From assembly GCA_947579605.1 (NCBI GenBank), contig OX388313.1:25547214-25611213 (forward strand): a DNA stretch of 64,000 bases. Reading direction: 5' to 3'. This document shows, one piece after another, positions 1-12,530 of this stretch. This DNA comes from Athripsodes cinereus (Eukaryota > Arthropoda > Insecta > Trichoptera > Leptoceridae). Numbering within the stretch: the first letter of the stretch is position 1; each line of letters begins with the position of its first letter. A program made the translations under genes and the position numbers. The notes beneath the pieces were generated by a model. That model made no database searches, had not been told where the DNA came from, and saw only the letters and a program-made list of their open reading frames with translations.

Positions 1-3000
1 TATTTTTATACATGTTTTGTCAACTCACTGTGTGTATTTCTATGAAGTAAATAAATAAACAACTTTGTACAACTGATCGACCTCTTTCCAAATATGTAGA
101 TTAAACATCATATTAACAAACTCTAATATCTACGTGTTGCGTTTATAGTAACTATAGTAATATGGTGTTAATATGTAAATATTAAACTTGTAAGTATCTG
201 TTGGATATTTGATAACATCAGTTTGAATTGATACTCAATAATGTAAATCTCTTGTTGATGTATAAAGATGGATTAAGTACATAACCGTATTGTAATAATT
301 TTATATGTGGTAAGTAGTATTTATCGAATGTAATATTAATAATAATATAATAATATATTTGTCCTACTTTTGTATGATTTTATCGCAGATGATAATATCA
401 AATGTTATCGTTTATTACATACCTATAGGTACTCGTATTACGAAGTAGATTCTTATCGTTAAGGATCTATCTATACCATCACGAAATCTCCCACATATTG
501 GGTAGCCAGTTAACGGTTATTTGTTTATTTAATTCACAACAACGGCCGAAACCTTTTACAATAAACAATAATACATAAAATTTAAACAATCGACTTCTAC
601 ATAATAATAAACCATAAGAGTCCCAATCAGAATTTCTCCTGGTATAAGGGGTCAAGCTACAGTGTCCTAATTTGATAAACTCTATTTGATCACTTTAACA
701 CTTATTTTAATACAATTTCATCCCTCACTAATCACAAATTCCCTCTTAAAGACATTAAGGCTCGCTGTTGACTTTATTACTTCTGGGAGTGAATTATGCA
801 TTATTCGTTTTTGAATATTCCATTCTGATATATTCTCTCTGTCTTGTTTGGTAATTATGTATCGCACCGGCTGTCACAATATCAATATTAGTTTTAATAA
901 GTCCATTTCTTATCATATTAAATTTTCAGTCTGAAGATCCGATGTTTGATTCCTTCTTTCAGCTAACTTCATCCTCACAACACAAGCATACTACTTTATG
1001 ATAATGTTGATGTATTTATATTAGAATATGGCGCAGATCCATATTAACCTCTTTAAAATCTGCGTTGATTATACGTAATATTCTTTTTCTTATAACATGA
1101 AATTTTAACAAACTTATTCTTGAATTGACCTTAATAATAACCGTGTCTACAATCATATAGCAGGAACTGTACGTATATGTATTGTATACCTACAGTAGCT
1201 GGTGTATTACATATATAGATTCAACATAACATGAAACCAGAAGCAATCGCGGTCTTAATAATATAACCACCAGTGTACAAAAACTGCTGTACCCGTTATT
1301 ACAGTACACAGATAGGGATATAAATGTTGTAATATTGCATCGAAATTTATGAAGTAAAAAAAAATTATAAAATAACACAATTAAGAAGCTGTCTATTACA
1401 TATGTTTGAATTTAATTTCACTACTAAGAAATGCTGTCGATATTTATAAAGTTGTATCATAATAATCGTGAGGACAGCTCGTATGTTTATTACATGCAAA
1501 TAGTCTGCTGGCTACCCTACTTTTGAGATATGCCATAATGGTGAAGAGAAAATAAAGAGTATTATGATACAATACATTTATGACTGAAAATATTTATTAA
1601 ATTTGTTTTGCCACAGTTAAAAATTAAAGATGAATATTTTCTTATTGTAGGATAAATTTTGTTCAATTGTTAGAACACGTACAAACAAGAATGAAAATGA
1701 TGATTTATTAATAGCAATTTTAATTTATCTGAAATTCTTTATTAGAATAGGTATTTGTCTACGTTTATTTGATGATCTATGAAAACTCATCAGATAATAA
1801 AAACACATTTTTCCAAATTTCCATTCTTTGAAACATTGACGCATACACAGAGAGATAAAGAAACAAAAAAAAATGTTTATAGAATCAAATATCTTTCGAA
1901 AGTTTGAATTTTTTTTCGATGAATTATACAAGATGAATAGAGATTTTACAACATCAAATCTCGATGTACCTACATAATATCATGTATGCTTTGTCTCATC
2001 CGTAGTCGGTCCATCGAATAAAAGGTACATAATTGCACACATTTATAAAAAGTTGTATCACTTGATCATAATAAAACAACTGTAAATTACAATATTACTG
2101 TAAAAGGATTTTTTTACTTGTTGTCTTCGTTCTACTTAAATTGAGTACACACAAATAGTCATAATATTTAACTTATTATTTTTACGATGGGTGCCTACTT
2201 AATTTTTTTTTTGTATTTTTATCTTCTACATGGTTTAAGTATGCACTTTGTAAATTCTTTTGTTGAAATGACAACTCGGAAGTTTTTAATGATTGACTTA
2301 AAACAAAATTCGCCGCAAAATAATATGTAGGTATGTAATTTTACACAAGCATTTTAAACTGAACTGTGGAATCCACGAAACAGTAGGTCGGTCTTCCGGA
2401 AACGGTAGGTCTTCCGCTTTTTTTTGTACATTTTCCAATGTCTTGTTGAATACAGATGTACGTAAAACATCAAAAGTACAGAGAACCGTACCAATCTTCG
2501 CCTAGAATTTAGAATCTTCAACTCAACGATTCAGTTTAGAAATTATTTGCTTTATTTAGTTTAGATTTGATGAATAGATTTGTCACTCTTTTCGGCAATC
2601 TTTCTCTAAAGATAGGTGTTCACTGTTCACACAAAACAATATGCTGACCATCCTGAGTAACTTATTTTCTATACCGTCTGCATGTGTTATTATACATCGA
2701 TTGTTTCACTGACGTCCCCACTTTTTGGATATGCTGTGATAGTATAAACTTAGAGATAGATGTTTATAATATAGTTAAACAAGTACGTACTAAAAAAGTA
2801 CAGAGAATCGTACCAATCTTCGCCTACAAGCTGACAAAATTATACTTAGATATATTTCATATAGGTATATTTTTTACACGTAGTGTAATTTATATGAATT
2901 CTTAAGGTCATTTTATATTAAGAAGACTTATTAATAATAAACATTTAATATTTTGAAATAGCTTTCAACAGACTACTAATATTATTTAAAAGTTTAATAT

Positions 3001-3149
3001 TGATGGTAAGAGTGATTGCATAACACAAGTGGATTAGGATGGTGTTTGCGATAATGTATCAATCCATTAAATCGAAACAAATGAGACACAAATAGTATTT
3101 TTTAATTGTTCAAGAGTTTGTGCGTTTACATCTTTGATAATGTCAACTT
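1..3149. other. AT-rich non-coding region with short repeat remnants
   Basis: I see no convincing gene here; the short ORFs have no recognisable composition or motif. Bases 1-60 end in an AAAT-type tail like the 3' end of a LINE. Short pieces of SINE B are visible near 470-510 (-), 1495-1545 (+) and 2695-2750 (+), recognised by the block 'TACCCCACTT..GGATATGC'. A roughly 45-bp direct repeat lies at 2458-2508 and 2783-2828. The rest is unassigned. Confidence 0.5.
2458..2828 (+). repeat. Pair of ~45-bp direct repeats, 325 bp apart
   Basis: Bases 2458-2508 and 2783-2828 share a block containing 'AGTACAGAGAA' then 'CGTACCAATCTTCGCCTA' with few differences. No coding context and no termini are recognised. 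It may be a local duplication or two remnants of one unnamed repeat. Confidence 0.5.
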
Positions 3150-3700
3150 ACCTATCTTGACAAAAGCGCACGAGATTCATAATAATCGAAGTGAAAAACA
3201 ATCAAACAATTGTGTTGCTGTTTGATACATTATTTTAAAATTCTCATTGTTCTTACTTTGCTGAAATAATTGCTTAGCTGTACCCGATCAATCCTCTGCA
3301 ATTGCTTCAACTGTAAACTCACATTCCATTTATAAGTTTAAGTGTTGCCTCAATTCGAAAAATCAGTGAGAAATTTTAATGAAAGATAAGTAGCTCAATT
3401 TCAAAAATCAGTGAGATTTCAACAATCAGTGAGAAATTAAAATGAAAGTTCATATTAAGTAACTCTACTGTTCCTATAGCATACTACATATATTCGTCAC
3501 CAACTTGTAATTTCTTTACTTTAAGCTAGCCTGATGATGAGAGCGGAAGCTCTTGAAAGCCGGCTCGCAAAAATAAAGTCATAGTGGATATACTAAAGAA
3601 GTGTTTATTTATAATTAATTCAATATGAACCACCAAGAACCATCGGTTGAAAATATCAACTTCATTGGTATCGATTATCTCATGTTAGCATAGCTTGAAA
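3150..3700 (+). mobile_element. Possible Penelope-like element 5' fragment carrying a hammerhead motif
   Basis: This stretch contains a half-copy of the foldback repeat found at 60779-60962 (3155-3225), then a hammerhead-like motif (3518-3579), then an ATG at about 3633 opening a short frame that starts MNHQEPSVEN. A related block occurs in reverse at about 33535-33690, where the corresponding peptide starts MNFHQEPSVD. Family knowledge: many Penelope-like retroelements carry minimal hammerhead ribozymes in their terminal pLTR repeats, upstream of the ORF. Assigning this fragment to that group is inference, because no reverse transcriptase or GIY-YIG domain is present here. Confidence 0.4.
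3518..3579 (+). ncRNA. Hammerhead-ribozyme-like motif, type I layout
   Basis: The core CTGATGA is at 3531-3537 and GAAA at 3555-3558. Between them is a stem II hairpin (AGAGC, loop GGAA, GCTCT) with one extra unpaired T after the core. After GAAA comes GCCGGC and then TC, so A3558 can pair with T3565 and cleavage is predicted after C3566. Stem I is formed by ACTTTA..GC (3518-3530) with GC..TAAAGT (3567-3579) and has an internal loop. Stem III is a palindrome with no loop, which in related ribozymes is associated with dimeric cleavage. Activity is not shown by sequence alone. Confidence 0.5.
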
Positions 3701-4686
3701 CGTTGTTACATAAGGCAATTCATAGACATACTATTAAGTGTAAGTGGATTATTTGGTGTATTTATTGGTGTGTTGTGGTGGGCCACATCACCTAACATGG
3801 CATGTTGTTATACATAATGTATCTATTTAACGTATTTCAATGGCGTAATGATTTATCTAATTATGTATTGTATTTTACCACAGGGCACAACTAAAAAATT
3901 CATAAAATTTACAAATATTTTATAAACATCTGATATTGACAATGCTTCAATTTTGGAATCGTGTAGGTATTAATATTAATCGGCTATTTTCTTGATGGTT
4001 GAATGATGAAAATAATGGAAGACCTATTCTCTGTCGGACACTCCACGTTATTCTTAAACGAACTTTTTAAAAAGTCAGTTAAATACGTACATGATTAAAA
4101 TAAAAATTAATATGTTTTATCAAGACAAAATGGTAAAGGTATTTAGGTAATATTGTTAGTGAACATTTTAAATTTTATGATACTGGTGAAAACAAGAATG
4201 CGCATATAATTAAACTTGTAATTATTTTGTTTAGAAAATACATAAAATCAAGTACTTAAATTCCTACACTTGGAAACTTCACAATTAAACACCTACATTC
4301 GGTAGAATTAACTAGCATTGTGATGACGTTAGATATAATAAAATTAAATATTAGTGTAACGCGTACAATGTAGGTAATAAACTTATCATAAAATAATCAT
4401 ATTATTGTATTATCTAATCAAACCAAGACTCATTTTAATGAATTGCGTAAATATTTTTGTATTTAACTTGTCTAATGGTCAACTGAGACAATTCTACATG
4501 ATTGACAATATCGTTTACGTTTTTTCAATTGAATCAACTTTACAGCTAATCTGTTATTTTTTTCAATTTGTTATGTTGCAGACATATAATAATTATAAGT
4601 AATGGATGATCTTTGAAAAAATCACGTGATAAAAATTAAATTATCGAACATATCTGTAAAATAGTGGCATATTATACTAATTTGCA
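3701..4686. other. AT-rich non-coding stretch, nothing recognised
   Basis: The longest frame here (65 codons near 4405) has AT-driven composition and no motif. No repeat family, RNA gene or regulatory site could be supported. Confidence 0.5.
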
Positions 4687-4860
4687 GAAAGGAGCTTCAG
4701 AGCCGCCGCGCCATCTGCCTGGAACAGACTGCCCACAGATCTGAGGGTGAATCAGTCCAAAATGTGGTACATTTAGAAGCAAGTTGAAAACGCTACTGTT
4801 CGGGAGAAGTCACGGCGCCCTTGAGATGGTCACGGATCATTAAACGGCACCACATATAAA
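4687..4860 (+). pseudogene. LINE reverse transcriptase C-terminal remnant
   Basis: One frame reads SFRAAAPSAWNRLPTDLRVN, the typical C-terminal 'A-P-x-x-W-N-x-L-P' block of non-LTR retrotransposon polyproteins. After a frame change near 4755 another frame reads FRSKLKTLLFGRSHGALEMV and then stops at 4841-4843. The element is 5'-truncated and frameshifted, so it is dead. Related copies, recognised by 'GGTC.CGGA.CATTAAACGGC', lie reversed at about 47915-48105 and about 38530-38610. LINE clade is uncertain. Confidence 0.65.
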
Positions 4861-5760
4861 TAGTCCGATTATTATTACTATTACCATATTTCAGAAATAT
4901 AAGATCCTTTTAATTTTATTACGAGATTTTTCCAAGACCATAACTTAAATAGTAGTGTATTCATGTAGATAAATTATAGTAATTAGAGGCTTATAACTAT
5001 TTACATTTAAAAATAATGAATAATTATTAAATTAATTCACGTAAGTTTCGACACATCTGAAGCTATTTATTTTGGGTCAATGAAAAAAAATGGCGACAGT
5101 ATTACAATCACTTCTTACAAAATTCACTTAAAGTTTCAGAAATGCATCAAAATTATATTTAAGTACACGATATTGTTTATCAGAAGCACATCGAGAAAAA
5201 GGAAGACAGAAAACATCACCATATATCGTGATATTCCTACAAGAAACAGACTGCTCTATATGTTCATAATATGTCTGGAATACAGAGAAGATAAATTAAA
5301 ATGATTTGTGATAGACATTCAAGTTGTCCTTCCCATGCCAATGAAAGTTAAGACATTCAAGATGGGTTACATACCTCATTGCTGAACTATGATATTGTCG
5401 ATTGTTTTTGATAGTTTCTTCACTACAGTCCCTAGTAACATATTTTATGATCTTAATTTTGAAATTATTTTTCTACCAATGTTTTTATTTTGACTTGTAA
5501 ATGTTATAATTTAATTTATTATGTATTTAAACGAATTATTAAATCATACAAAAGGTATAAAGTAATACTAATCTTTGATTCTAAAATAAAGTATTATTTT
5601 TTATTTATAATCGTATTTGTCGAATTGAGTACAATTTAAAGCTTGTCACTTGTATAATATCGCTTTAGTTATAAAGATATTTAAACTTTTGAGATGATTT
5701 ATGAAAAGCTTATTCTGTGAATCAACAAACTTAAATTAAATCCTTGTGTAATATTTATAA
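4861..5760. other. AT-rich non-coding stretch, nothing recognised
   Basis: A 74-codon frame near 5080 contains no domain and is very rich in lysine, isoleucine and asparagine, as expected by chance at this AT content. No repeat boundaries were found. Confidence 0.45.
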
Positions 5761-5799
5761 TATTTACTTCATATATTTGGCTTCGATGTGCTCAACTCT

Positions 5800-6262
5800 C
5801 GAGTGTTATGAAGGTCCAGCTGTTCTTCATGCCTCCACTACACAACTTATTGCAGTACTCTAATACTTTTTTAATTATTAATTATACAAATTGATGACTG
5901 ATAAAACACCCTATGCATGTGCACGCAGCAGTGTATGTATGTTCTACTTTTTTTTTTTATTATTATGTGTCCATGAGTACATTGTTGCCTGCATGTGCCT
6001 TTTTCATTTGTTTGCTTTATATTGTATTTTTGTTTTTTTTTTATATATTTATAATATTACTGTAGATATGTATATTTATGTCTGTTTTTTTTGTTTTGTT
6101 TTGTTTTTTGATTTTAATAACCGGGTTAGTTGGAAGACATCGCATTTTAGCGATAAACTCGCCCTCTGTACATTGAATTGTATAAATGATATTTTCTATG
6201 TTAATTTGTATTATTGTAAACAATGTACAGTGAAGAATAAAATAAATAAATAAATAAAAATA
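5800..6262 (+). mobile_element. LINE 3' end (3' UTR and AAAT tail)
   Basis: The stretch ends in a run of AAAT units (about 6236-6262) and contains the block 'GGAAGACATCGCATTTTAGCGATAA' split here as GGAAGACATCGC and ATTTTAGCGATAA near 6131-6156. That block resembles a LINE 3' UTR widespread in Lepidoptera. A 120-codon frame at 5891-6253 lies entirely in this UTR; it is T-rich and not believed to encode a protein. Upstream reverse transcriptase sequence is missing, so this is a truncated copy. Confidence 0.5.
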
Positions 6263-6379
6263 AAAAGGTGCTCAAAGTATGGATGCCCGTGGATCAATTA
6301 ATTTTATAATGTAAATCATATCCTAAAGGATAGACTCGTGCTAAGTACGATAAAGAGGAAAGAACGTATGGTTCTCTAC

Positions 6380-6540
6380 AAAGGTTCTTCTATATCTTCT
6401 TCTGCAACCATGCCTCCGCTCTGCTTTCCAACTCCAATTTTCCTCCGCTTTTTTATATCCGATTATATCCTTTATCCATAGATTTTTTAGGTCGCCCTCT
6501 TCTCCTTCCAAAGTCTTCATTTAAGGATTCTGGGTGTTTT
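6380..6540 (-). pseudogene. Possible LINE C-terminal remnant
   Basis: On the minus strand a frame reads approximately GRRGRPKKSMDKGYNRI, reminiscent of the 'GRP+..W' block near the C-terminus of RTE-type LINE proteins. It is interrupted by stops. The similarity is short, so the call is weak. Confidence 0.3.
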
Positions 6541-8267
6541 TCTATCAGTTAATATAAATACGAGTATAATAGAAGCAAAAAGTGTGTGCAAAACAGGAGT
6601 ACGTAGCCTTCGATACTTACCGCCTATCCACAGGAGAAGTTTGACTGCTGGCGAGATAGTATAATTTAACACCAATCTTGCAACTATAACCTCTGAGATA
6701 TGTGTCAAATACTTTAATTACTCTGTACAAAGAAAAGGTCAGTATTTTACAACAATATCTACATAATTAGACAAGTAATAATGATGATGGAGAACTATTA
6801 TTAATATTTATTATTAGCATACTGTGCGTTAAAGTTGCAAACAAATGGTATTGTTGTTAAATGAATTATAACCTAAAGTTATGTGACTAATGAAATGGCT
6901 ATTGTCTAATCACAAAACAACTGCTTATCACACATTTTATCTATGTATAAGTTGAAATAATTAAACTCGATTATCTACGGAAAAACATCGTCTGTTTTTT
7001 TTATTTCCGGGATGTTTTTATGAGGCTGAATGACAAAGCCTATAACGGGATTCTTTAATTTGCATAAATAAAATATTTTTTTAATAAATTCAATTGATAT
7101 ATTTTATTGATTTGTAGTGAGATTTATTATATTTCGAGGATTCCAAAACCAACGTATTCTATCAATAAAAAGGATCCGTTTATTTTTTTCTTTCCTGTAA
7201 TACCAGGTCATCTAATAATTTAGCTATATTTTAATAAACACAAAACATGACATGAAAATATGGGATTTCTGGGGAGACTCTCTCATTTTTACAGCAGTAG
7301 GATACCAAAGCTTTGGTATTTATTGTATTGATGCATAAGTGGTGAAATACCATAATTATTCGATGAATTTTTGATATCAAGAGAGACGGTTTCGACTTGT
7401 AACACCATTATTGAAAAACGTATCTCTCAATATTAAATTCACAAACATTTTCAGGAAGAAAAATGTTTTTTTTTTTTTAATTATTTTGAATTAAATTAGC
7501 TCTTATCTTCGATATGATATACTATGTTCTATATGTAATGTACCTAAGTGATGTAGTGTAAAATAACATCAAATACCTATCTAATTAATTCAATTATTAT
7601 CGTTCTGAGCAATAATAATACCAATGAAAGCGTAGGTAGGAACTTGAACATAAATCTACTTTATCTATGGTCATAGATTAATTAAAATAATTTTGATAAT
7701 TACATTGTATATAAGAAAAATAAACATATCGCTGTATAATACGCATAGATAGTGTTACACGTTTATGAATAAAATTAAAATTAATATTTATGGGTACCTA
7801 CCTACCTACCTTCATAGGCATACATTTTACTCATATACATATAGTAATGTCTTTGACTTTACTCTTTTAGAGAAAATTTAATCTTTGTTTGATTTCTATG
7901 CGTTTAATTATTTATATTTCTATGCATTTAATTATTTAATGAACCTCTTTAACAAATTAAATTAATCAAATAAATTGTTAATAAACCTTAGGAACATTAA
8001 TTATTTTATTCGCCAACAAGGCTGTTCTAGAGAACACAGTGTGTAAACAAGCATTTTTTTTTAACTATTGTACCTACGTAGCGAAATGGGAAACCATAGG
8101 AATAAAAATATTTTTTTTGAATCGTATTTTTCAAAATGATTTTACCAGCTATATTATAATTTATTTCTTTTCTTGTAATCAATATGCAGTAAAAATAACT
8201 AAATAGATATTCATAATAAATTTTCTTAGACAGATATTTTCTGCTCTACGATAAAATAAAATAAGTA
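6541..8267. other. AT-rich non-coding stretch, nothing recognised
   Basis: No ORF with recognisable motifs and no complete repeat was found. There are several poly-T runs and TACCTACC-type short repeats (near 7795-7810), which are common in lepidopteran intergenic DNA. Confidence 0.45.
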
Positions 8268-8815
8268 GGAGGCCGATGTGGGGCGGAAGTAATGCTCTTG
8301 CCTTTAAGTGACGAGATCCCAGGTTCGATTTCCGGCCAGGGCAAAATGATAAAATGATCTTTTTCAAATTATTCTGGGTGTGGGTGTTACACTATCCCGT
8401 GGAGCACCCGGTAAAGAATTGGTCTCCCACTCTTCTGCGTAAGTTTTCGAGTGCCCTGTAAAAGGCAGGTGTTCGAAAAAAATAAGACATTTTACATCTT
8501 AAATTCAGCGATGAGGTTTGCCACCCATCCTGAATGTCTTAATTTTATATTGGCACGAAGAGGACAGTTTGCATGTTTCTTACATGCAGCTGATCTGCTG
8601 GCTACCCCACTTGTGGGATATGCCGTGATGGTATAGTATAGTGTAGTGTTACATGTTTATGTTTCAGTACACTGTATATATTATGTGCATCGTCGCATTA
8701 GTTGGTACCCATAATACAAAATTATTATCTTAGTTTGGGACTAGCTCTATCTGTGTTGAATGTCTGTGCATGTTGTGTTATGTTATATCAATTCATTAGT
8801 AATTGTGCAAAATGA
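8268..8815 (+). mobile_element. tRNA-derived SINE A, split by a SINE B insertion
   Basis: The left part (8268-8391) has a tRNA-like head with a B-box-like GGTTCGATTTCC near 8322. The right part (8654-8815) resumes the same family with 'GGTACCCATAATACAA' and 'TTTGGGACTAGCTC'. The continuous order is seen in the copy at 49170-49442. Between the two parts lies a SINE B copy flanked by the 8-bp duplication GTGTTACA (8384-8391 and 8646-8653). RNA polymerase III transcription is expected for this class. Confidence 0.75.
8392..8645 (+). mobile_element. SINE B copy, near full length, nested in SINE A
   Basis: The repeat runs from 'CCCGTGGAGCACCCGG' to 'GGGATATGCCGTGATGG' and a TATAG-type tail, matching 62640-62910 closely. 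An 8-bp target duplication GTGTTACA flanks it. The 61-codon frame inside (8451-8636) recurs in the 62.7 kb copy only because the repeat is young; it shows no protein signature. The 3' end resembles that of the RTE at 27683-28694. Confidence 0.8.
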
Positions 8816-10257
8816 GATATTATTGAGATTATACGGAGAACTATATTTAAATAATTTCGTGACATATTTTTATACTGTGTTTTTGTATGTATTTTGATTA
8901 ATTCTTGAGAAACGCAGTCTAATTAAGGCTAGTTCATAATAGCTGTTAATACGTGTAAATATATAATTTAATAATAAAAACTCGTACATAGGAAACTCAA
9001 TACACTTTGTATATTACTTTCACTTAATTTCATATAATTTATTATTTTAATACCCGTACTTAGTGGTGGAGTGATGTTGTCTTACTATTAGTGTACAGTA
9101 GAGGAATTTGATATCTATGTTATTCCAATTTGTTACTAGCACTGTTTTTTTCACATTTTTCTTCTTCTCGATGCTACTAATGATGAAGACGTGGTCACCT
9201 AATCACTAAATGATCTTCTTATATTTTTTTTTTATATTTATCGCATTTATGTTTTATATTAACATAAACATTGTAATACCTACTACTTGATCTTTACAAT
9301 ATAAATTATGTTTGAGTTTGGTAAATATTAAGAAGAGGTGAACTTTTCATAAAAAAATATAATTTTCTACTTATATTCACGTATTATGCAGTTTTTCACC
9401 CAAGAAATTATATGATAATTAAATGTGTTTTTGCATAGAAAAACACCAGACTAACTCTAACATAACCTAGAAATCAGTCAAACGCAAAAAATTAAGTACC
9501 TAGGTACTTGTGACATGTAAAACGCGTACGAAAAATGCAAGTTATTAATTTTAAGAATATTTTAAACAACACAAATTTACGTCTTGATAAGTCCATAGAA
9601 TATTTTTTTACACGTGAAAAATCTATATAAATTTATACCTAGACTAATTTATTCGTGATTACCTTAAACCCAATTATTCGTTATCCTTCAATCGATGATT
9701 AAAGTAGGTACCTATGCAGATAAGTTTATTTTAAGTGCATATAAACAAACCACCGCAATTTCTTTCAGGTGCGTTCATCTTTATTACATATATTAAATGA
9801 ATGGATATTTATTTCTATGATAGTATCTAAACATTGCTTATATGCTCTGCGGTTGTGCAAGTATTGTTATTAACAATATGTAAAATAATTTTTATATTCC
9901 GTGAATCACGATTCACATCAGCTGTGAAAATGGACAAAAAATGCCTTGGTACAAAATACTTAGTCTAAATATGATATGTAATTAAGAACATTATAGTTTT
10001 TTTAATAAATTCAGTAAAAACATTATGTGTGTTGCAATGGAACATACTGCTTGACATAAAAAGTTATACAATTATTTATTTGTTTATTATTTTTGCACAC
10101 CATCATTATAAGACAGTGTTAACAAAACAATATAAAATTCAAAATATTTGGACGATTATGCAGTGGCGAGATTATCACTAATCACTATGCAGTGATTTCT
10201 TCCATATAACCACGTCATATTGACATTTACCTAATCAAAATAAATATTTGAGTTCGT
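8816..10257. other. AT-rich stretch with one LINE 3' UTR remnant
   Basis: Mostly featureless. Bases about 10075-10235 match, with divergence, the 3' UTR of the minus-strand LINE at 45780-46744 (block 'GCAGTGGCGAGATTATCACT' near 10161), so a minus-strand 3' fragment of that family lies here. Confidence 0.5.
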
Positions 10258-10462
10258 CGGTAGCCTGGAGGTAGAGTCTCGGCCCCGTGAACAGGGGGTC
10301 CGTGGTTCGATTCCAGGTGCCGGCAAATTCCCCTTTCACGACACAAGCTTTTAGCTTACTGTGAAAGGTGTATAAGGTTGTATTTGGGTTTATAACAAAA
10401 CCCAGATATATCTTTTAAAAAAAAAAAAAAAAAATTAAAAAAAAAATAAAAAAAAAAAAAAA
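10258..10462 (+). mobile_element. tRNA-derived SINE C with A-rich tail
   Basis: The head has an A-box-like TAGCCTGGAGG and a perfect B-box GGTTCGATTCC (about 10303-10313), followed by 'CCCTTTCACGACACAAGC', a T-rich body, and a long A-rich tail (10416-10462). It is not a functional tRNA gene because the cloverleaf is not closed and the same tail recurs in other copies (14055-14210, 29484-29645, 29646-29779, all minus). Confidence 0.75.
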
Positions 10463-12320
10463 ATTATATAAATTAAAAAACAATATTTGAAATAACACAT
10501 GAAAATTAACATTTTTCCATGCAGCAAAGAATGATAATTCTTACTTTATATGCTTACAAATATATTATACAATTCAACATATTAACGTGCTCACTTCATA
10601 GTCTATTTTTTTTAATATTATTCCCTTTATATTGATAATATATTGAGCCATTCGCGGTTTCACCTTAATTCAGTTTTTTACTGAATTATTCCCTATACTT
10701 GACACACATATTGTTCCGTTGACTTTGACTTATTGAATATGTTCCGTTGAATATGATTTTTTTTTAAATTTTTAATCTTTTGCTAAAAAAATCATACTTA
10801 CTGATCTCTCATTCTTCTAATTTTCTCTTTTTTATGTTAGTTACATATTTCAAAGTGACCATAAAATTAATTTACTTGACACATACTTATAATGTAATTT
10901 ATTATCACTATAATGTATCTTTATAACGTTTAAAGTGTATTTTGCCGTGAATTACGCTTGAAATAAAAATACAGGTTTTTTCTTCGTACTTAAAAGAATG
11001 TGTGAAATATATTTTCAATAAATTGAAAATATTATATAGGTAGGTATTCAATGTCTATACAGTGAAAAAAATAGAATCTATAGAATCAAAAAATGTCTGG
11101 AAAATATAGCAACTGTTCTTTAATTTAGGTACCCCCGTGGAGTTCTCGATGAAAAAAGATTTAAAAATCATCATCATCACAAAATATTCCTCAAAATGTG
11201 TAGCCAGCGGATTTACTGCACGTATTTTTTTTTTTTTTTAACTCTTTGGACGCGCCAAAATAAATTTTAAAATCTTTGAGCCACTGCGATAGGTTGGAAG
11301 CCTATTTTTGAAATTCATACCTCTCTATAAATATACAACCCACACTCACGTAGTCTCAGAATAATGTTACAAATAGATCAAAATTTTATGTAATATACTA
11401 AAATTAACAAAATAATGTACTTATTTGAAGCAATTCAATAAATAAATTATCTCATATTTTAGAGCATTTGACACGCCATGATGCACTAACACTATTACAA
11501 ATTTTAGTTAATACGTACACTCACCCCATCATTTTGTCGCTATCAGAGATATGAAGCCATCAACGGCTTTGAATCGATTCTTCTACAGATACTTGCACAA
11601 ATCGTTCACTCTATTTATAAGTTGCACAATTTTTACTTTAAGTGAAATATGCTTTTATATAGATAACTGATATTTGAAACTTCATAAAAAATCACTGTCA
11701 TAACACACACTCACAATAGCGCGCATATAGAGAAATGTTAGAATAATATTTATAAAATTAATTATTTTTCAACTAATACAGTATAACACTACGGATGTAC
11801 ATAAAATAAAACAAAAGAAATATTTTTTCTATTATACACAATTCACAAAGATTCACTATTCGAAATTTCTTTACGAGATTAAAGTACGAAACGTCCCGTT
11901 TGAATATTAAAATGCAACTAAATAGATAATAATATTATTTACAAATATGTGTGATCCCATAGAACAAATTTTATTATTGATAAATATTGATTCCAGAAAT
12001 TTTGAAGCCATATGGTATTCCCGTGTAAAAGGTTTATTACCTTACGGTTGTAAACGTAAGGGACACAGTGCCTAATGGTTGTCTCCAATCTTTATCGCAT
12101 TTATCCTAGAAAGCCGACGAAGACATATTGCATTGTCTTAATTTATGACGTAAAATAATTTTAAAGTAAGGTTTATCACAATAATAGTATGTTTTGGGTC
12201 CACAATATAGTAATTCATCCATTCATATCTTTACGGCGTTTAACATAAATGGTGAAGCCAACGGACCGGTTGCATGCAATAAAAAAATAAACATTTAGTA
12301 TTGGGTAGTATACTTCAACG
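10463..12320. other. AT-rich non-coding stretch, nothing firm
   Basis: No gene is seen. Bases about 11079-11125 share a ~45-bp block ('AATCAAAAAATGTCTGGAA') with 15090-15135, an unnamed repeat. A poly-T run is at 11226-11239. Confidence 0.45.
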
Positions 12321-12324
12321 CGAA

Positions 12325-12530
12325 TTTAAGACATGAAATGTATTCTTTTTCGAATATCCGCTTTTTGCAAGACACTCGAAAACTCACACCTATCATCTAC
12401 CGAGTGCTTCACAGCTTAAGCAAATGTTTACTTTAATTAGGTTAAAATTATTCCATGGAGTCTCCTAGAATAGAATTGGTATCCCACTTTTTTATGCTAG
12501 CATTAAAGTGTTCGTAAAACCTTACATATT
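12325..12530. repeat. Two SINE B fragments in opposite orientation
   Basis: Bases 12325-12420 carry minus-strand SINE B sequence (CGAATATCCGCTTTTTGCAA, ACTCGAAAACTCAC). Bases 12450-12525 carry plus-strand 5' SINE B sequence ('AGAATTGGTATCCCACTTTT'). Both are diverged and incomplete. Confidence 0.55.

Noticed and set aside
5891..6253. 120-codon ORF with many hydrophobic residues (membrane protein look)
   Set aside because: It lies in a T-rich LINE 3' UTR that ends in an AAAT tail; the hydrophobicity comes from T-rich codons.
8451..8636. Short ORF conserved between 8.5 kb and 62.7 kb
   Set aside because: The conservation equals that of the surrounding SINE B sequence; older copies carry frameshifts and stops.
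10258..10330. Functional tRNA gene
   Set aside because: A and B boxes are present, but the acceptor stem does not close, a SINE body and A-rich tail follow, and several copies exist.
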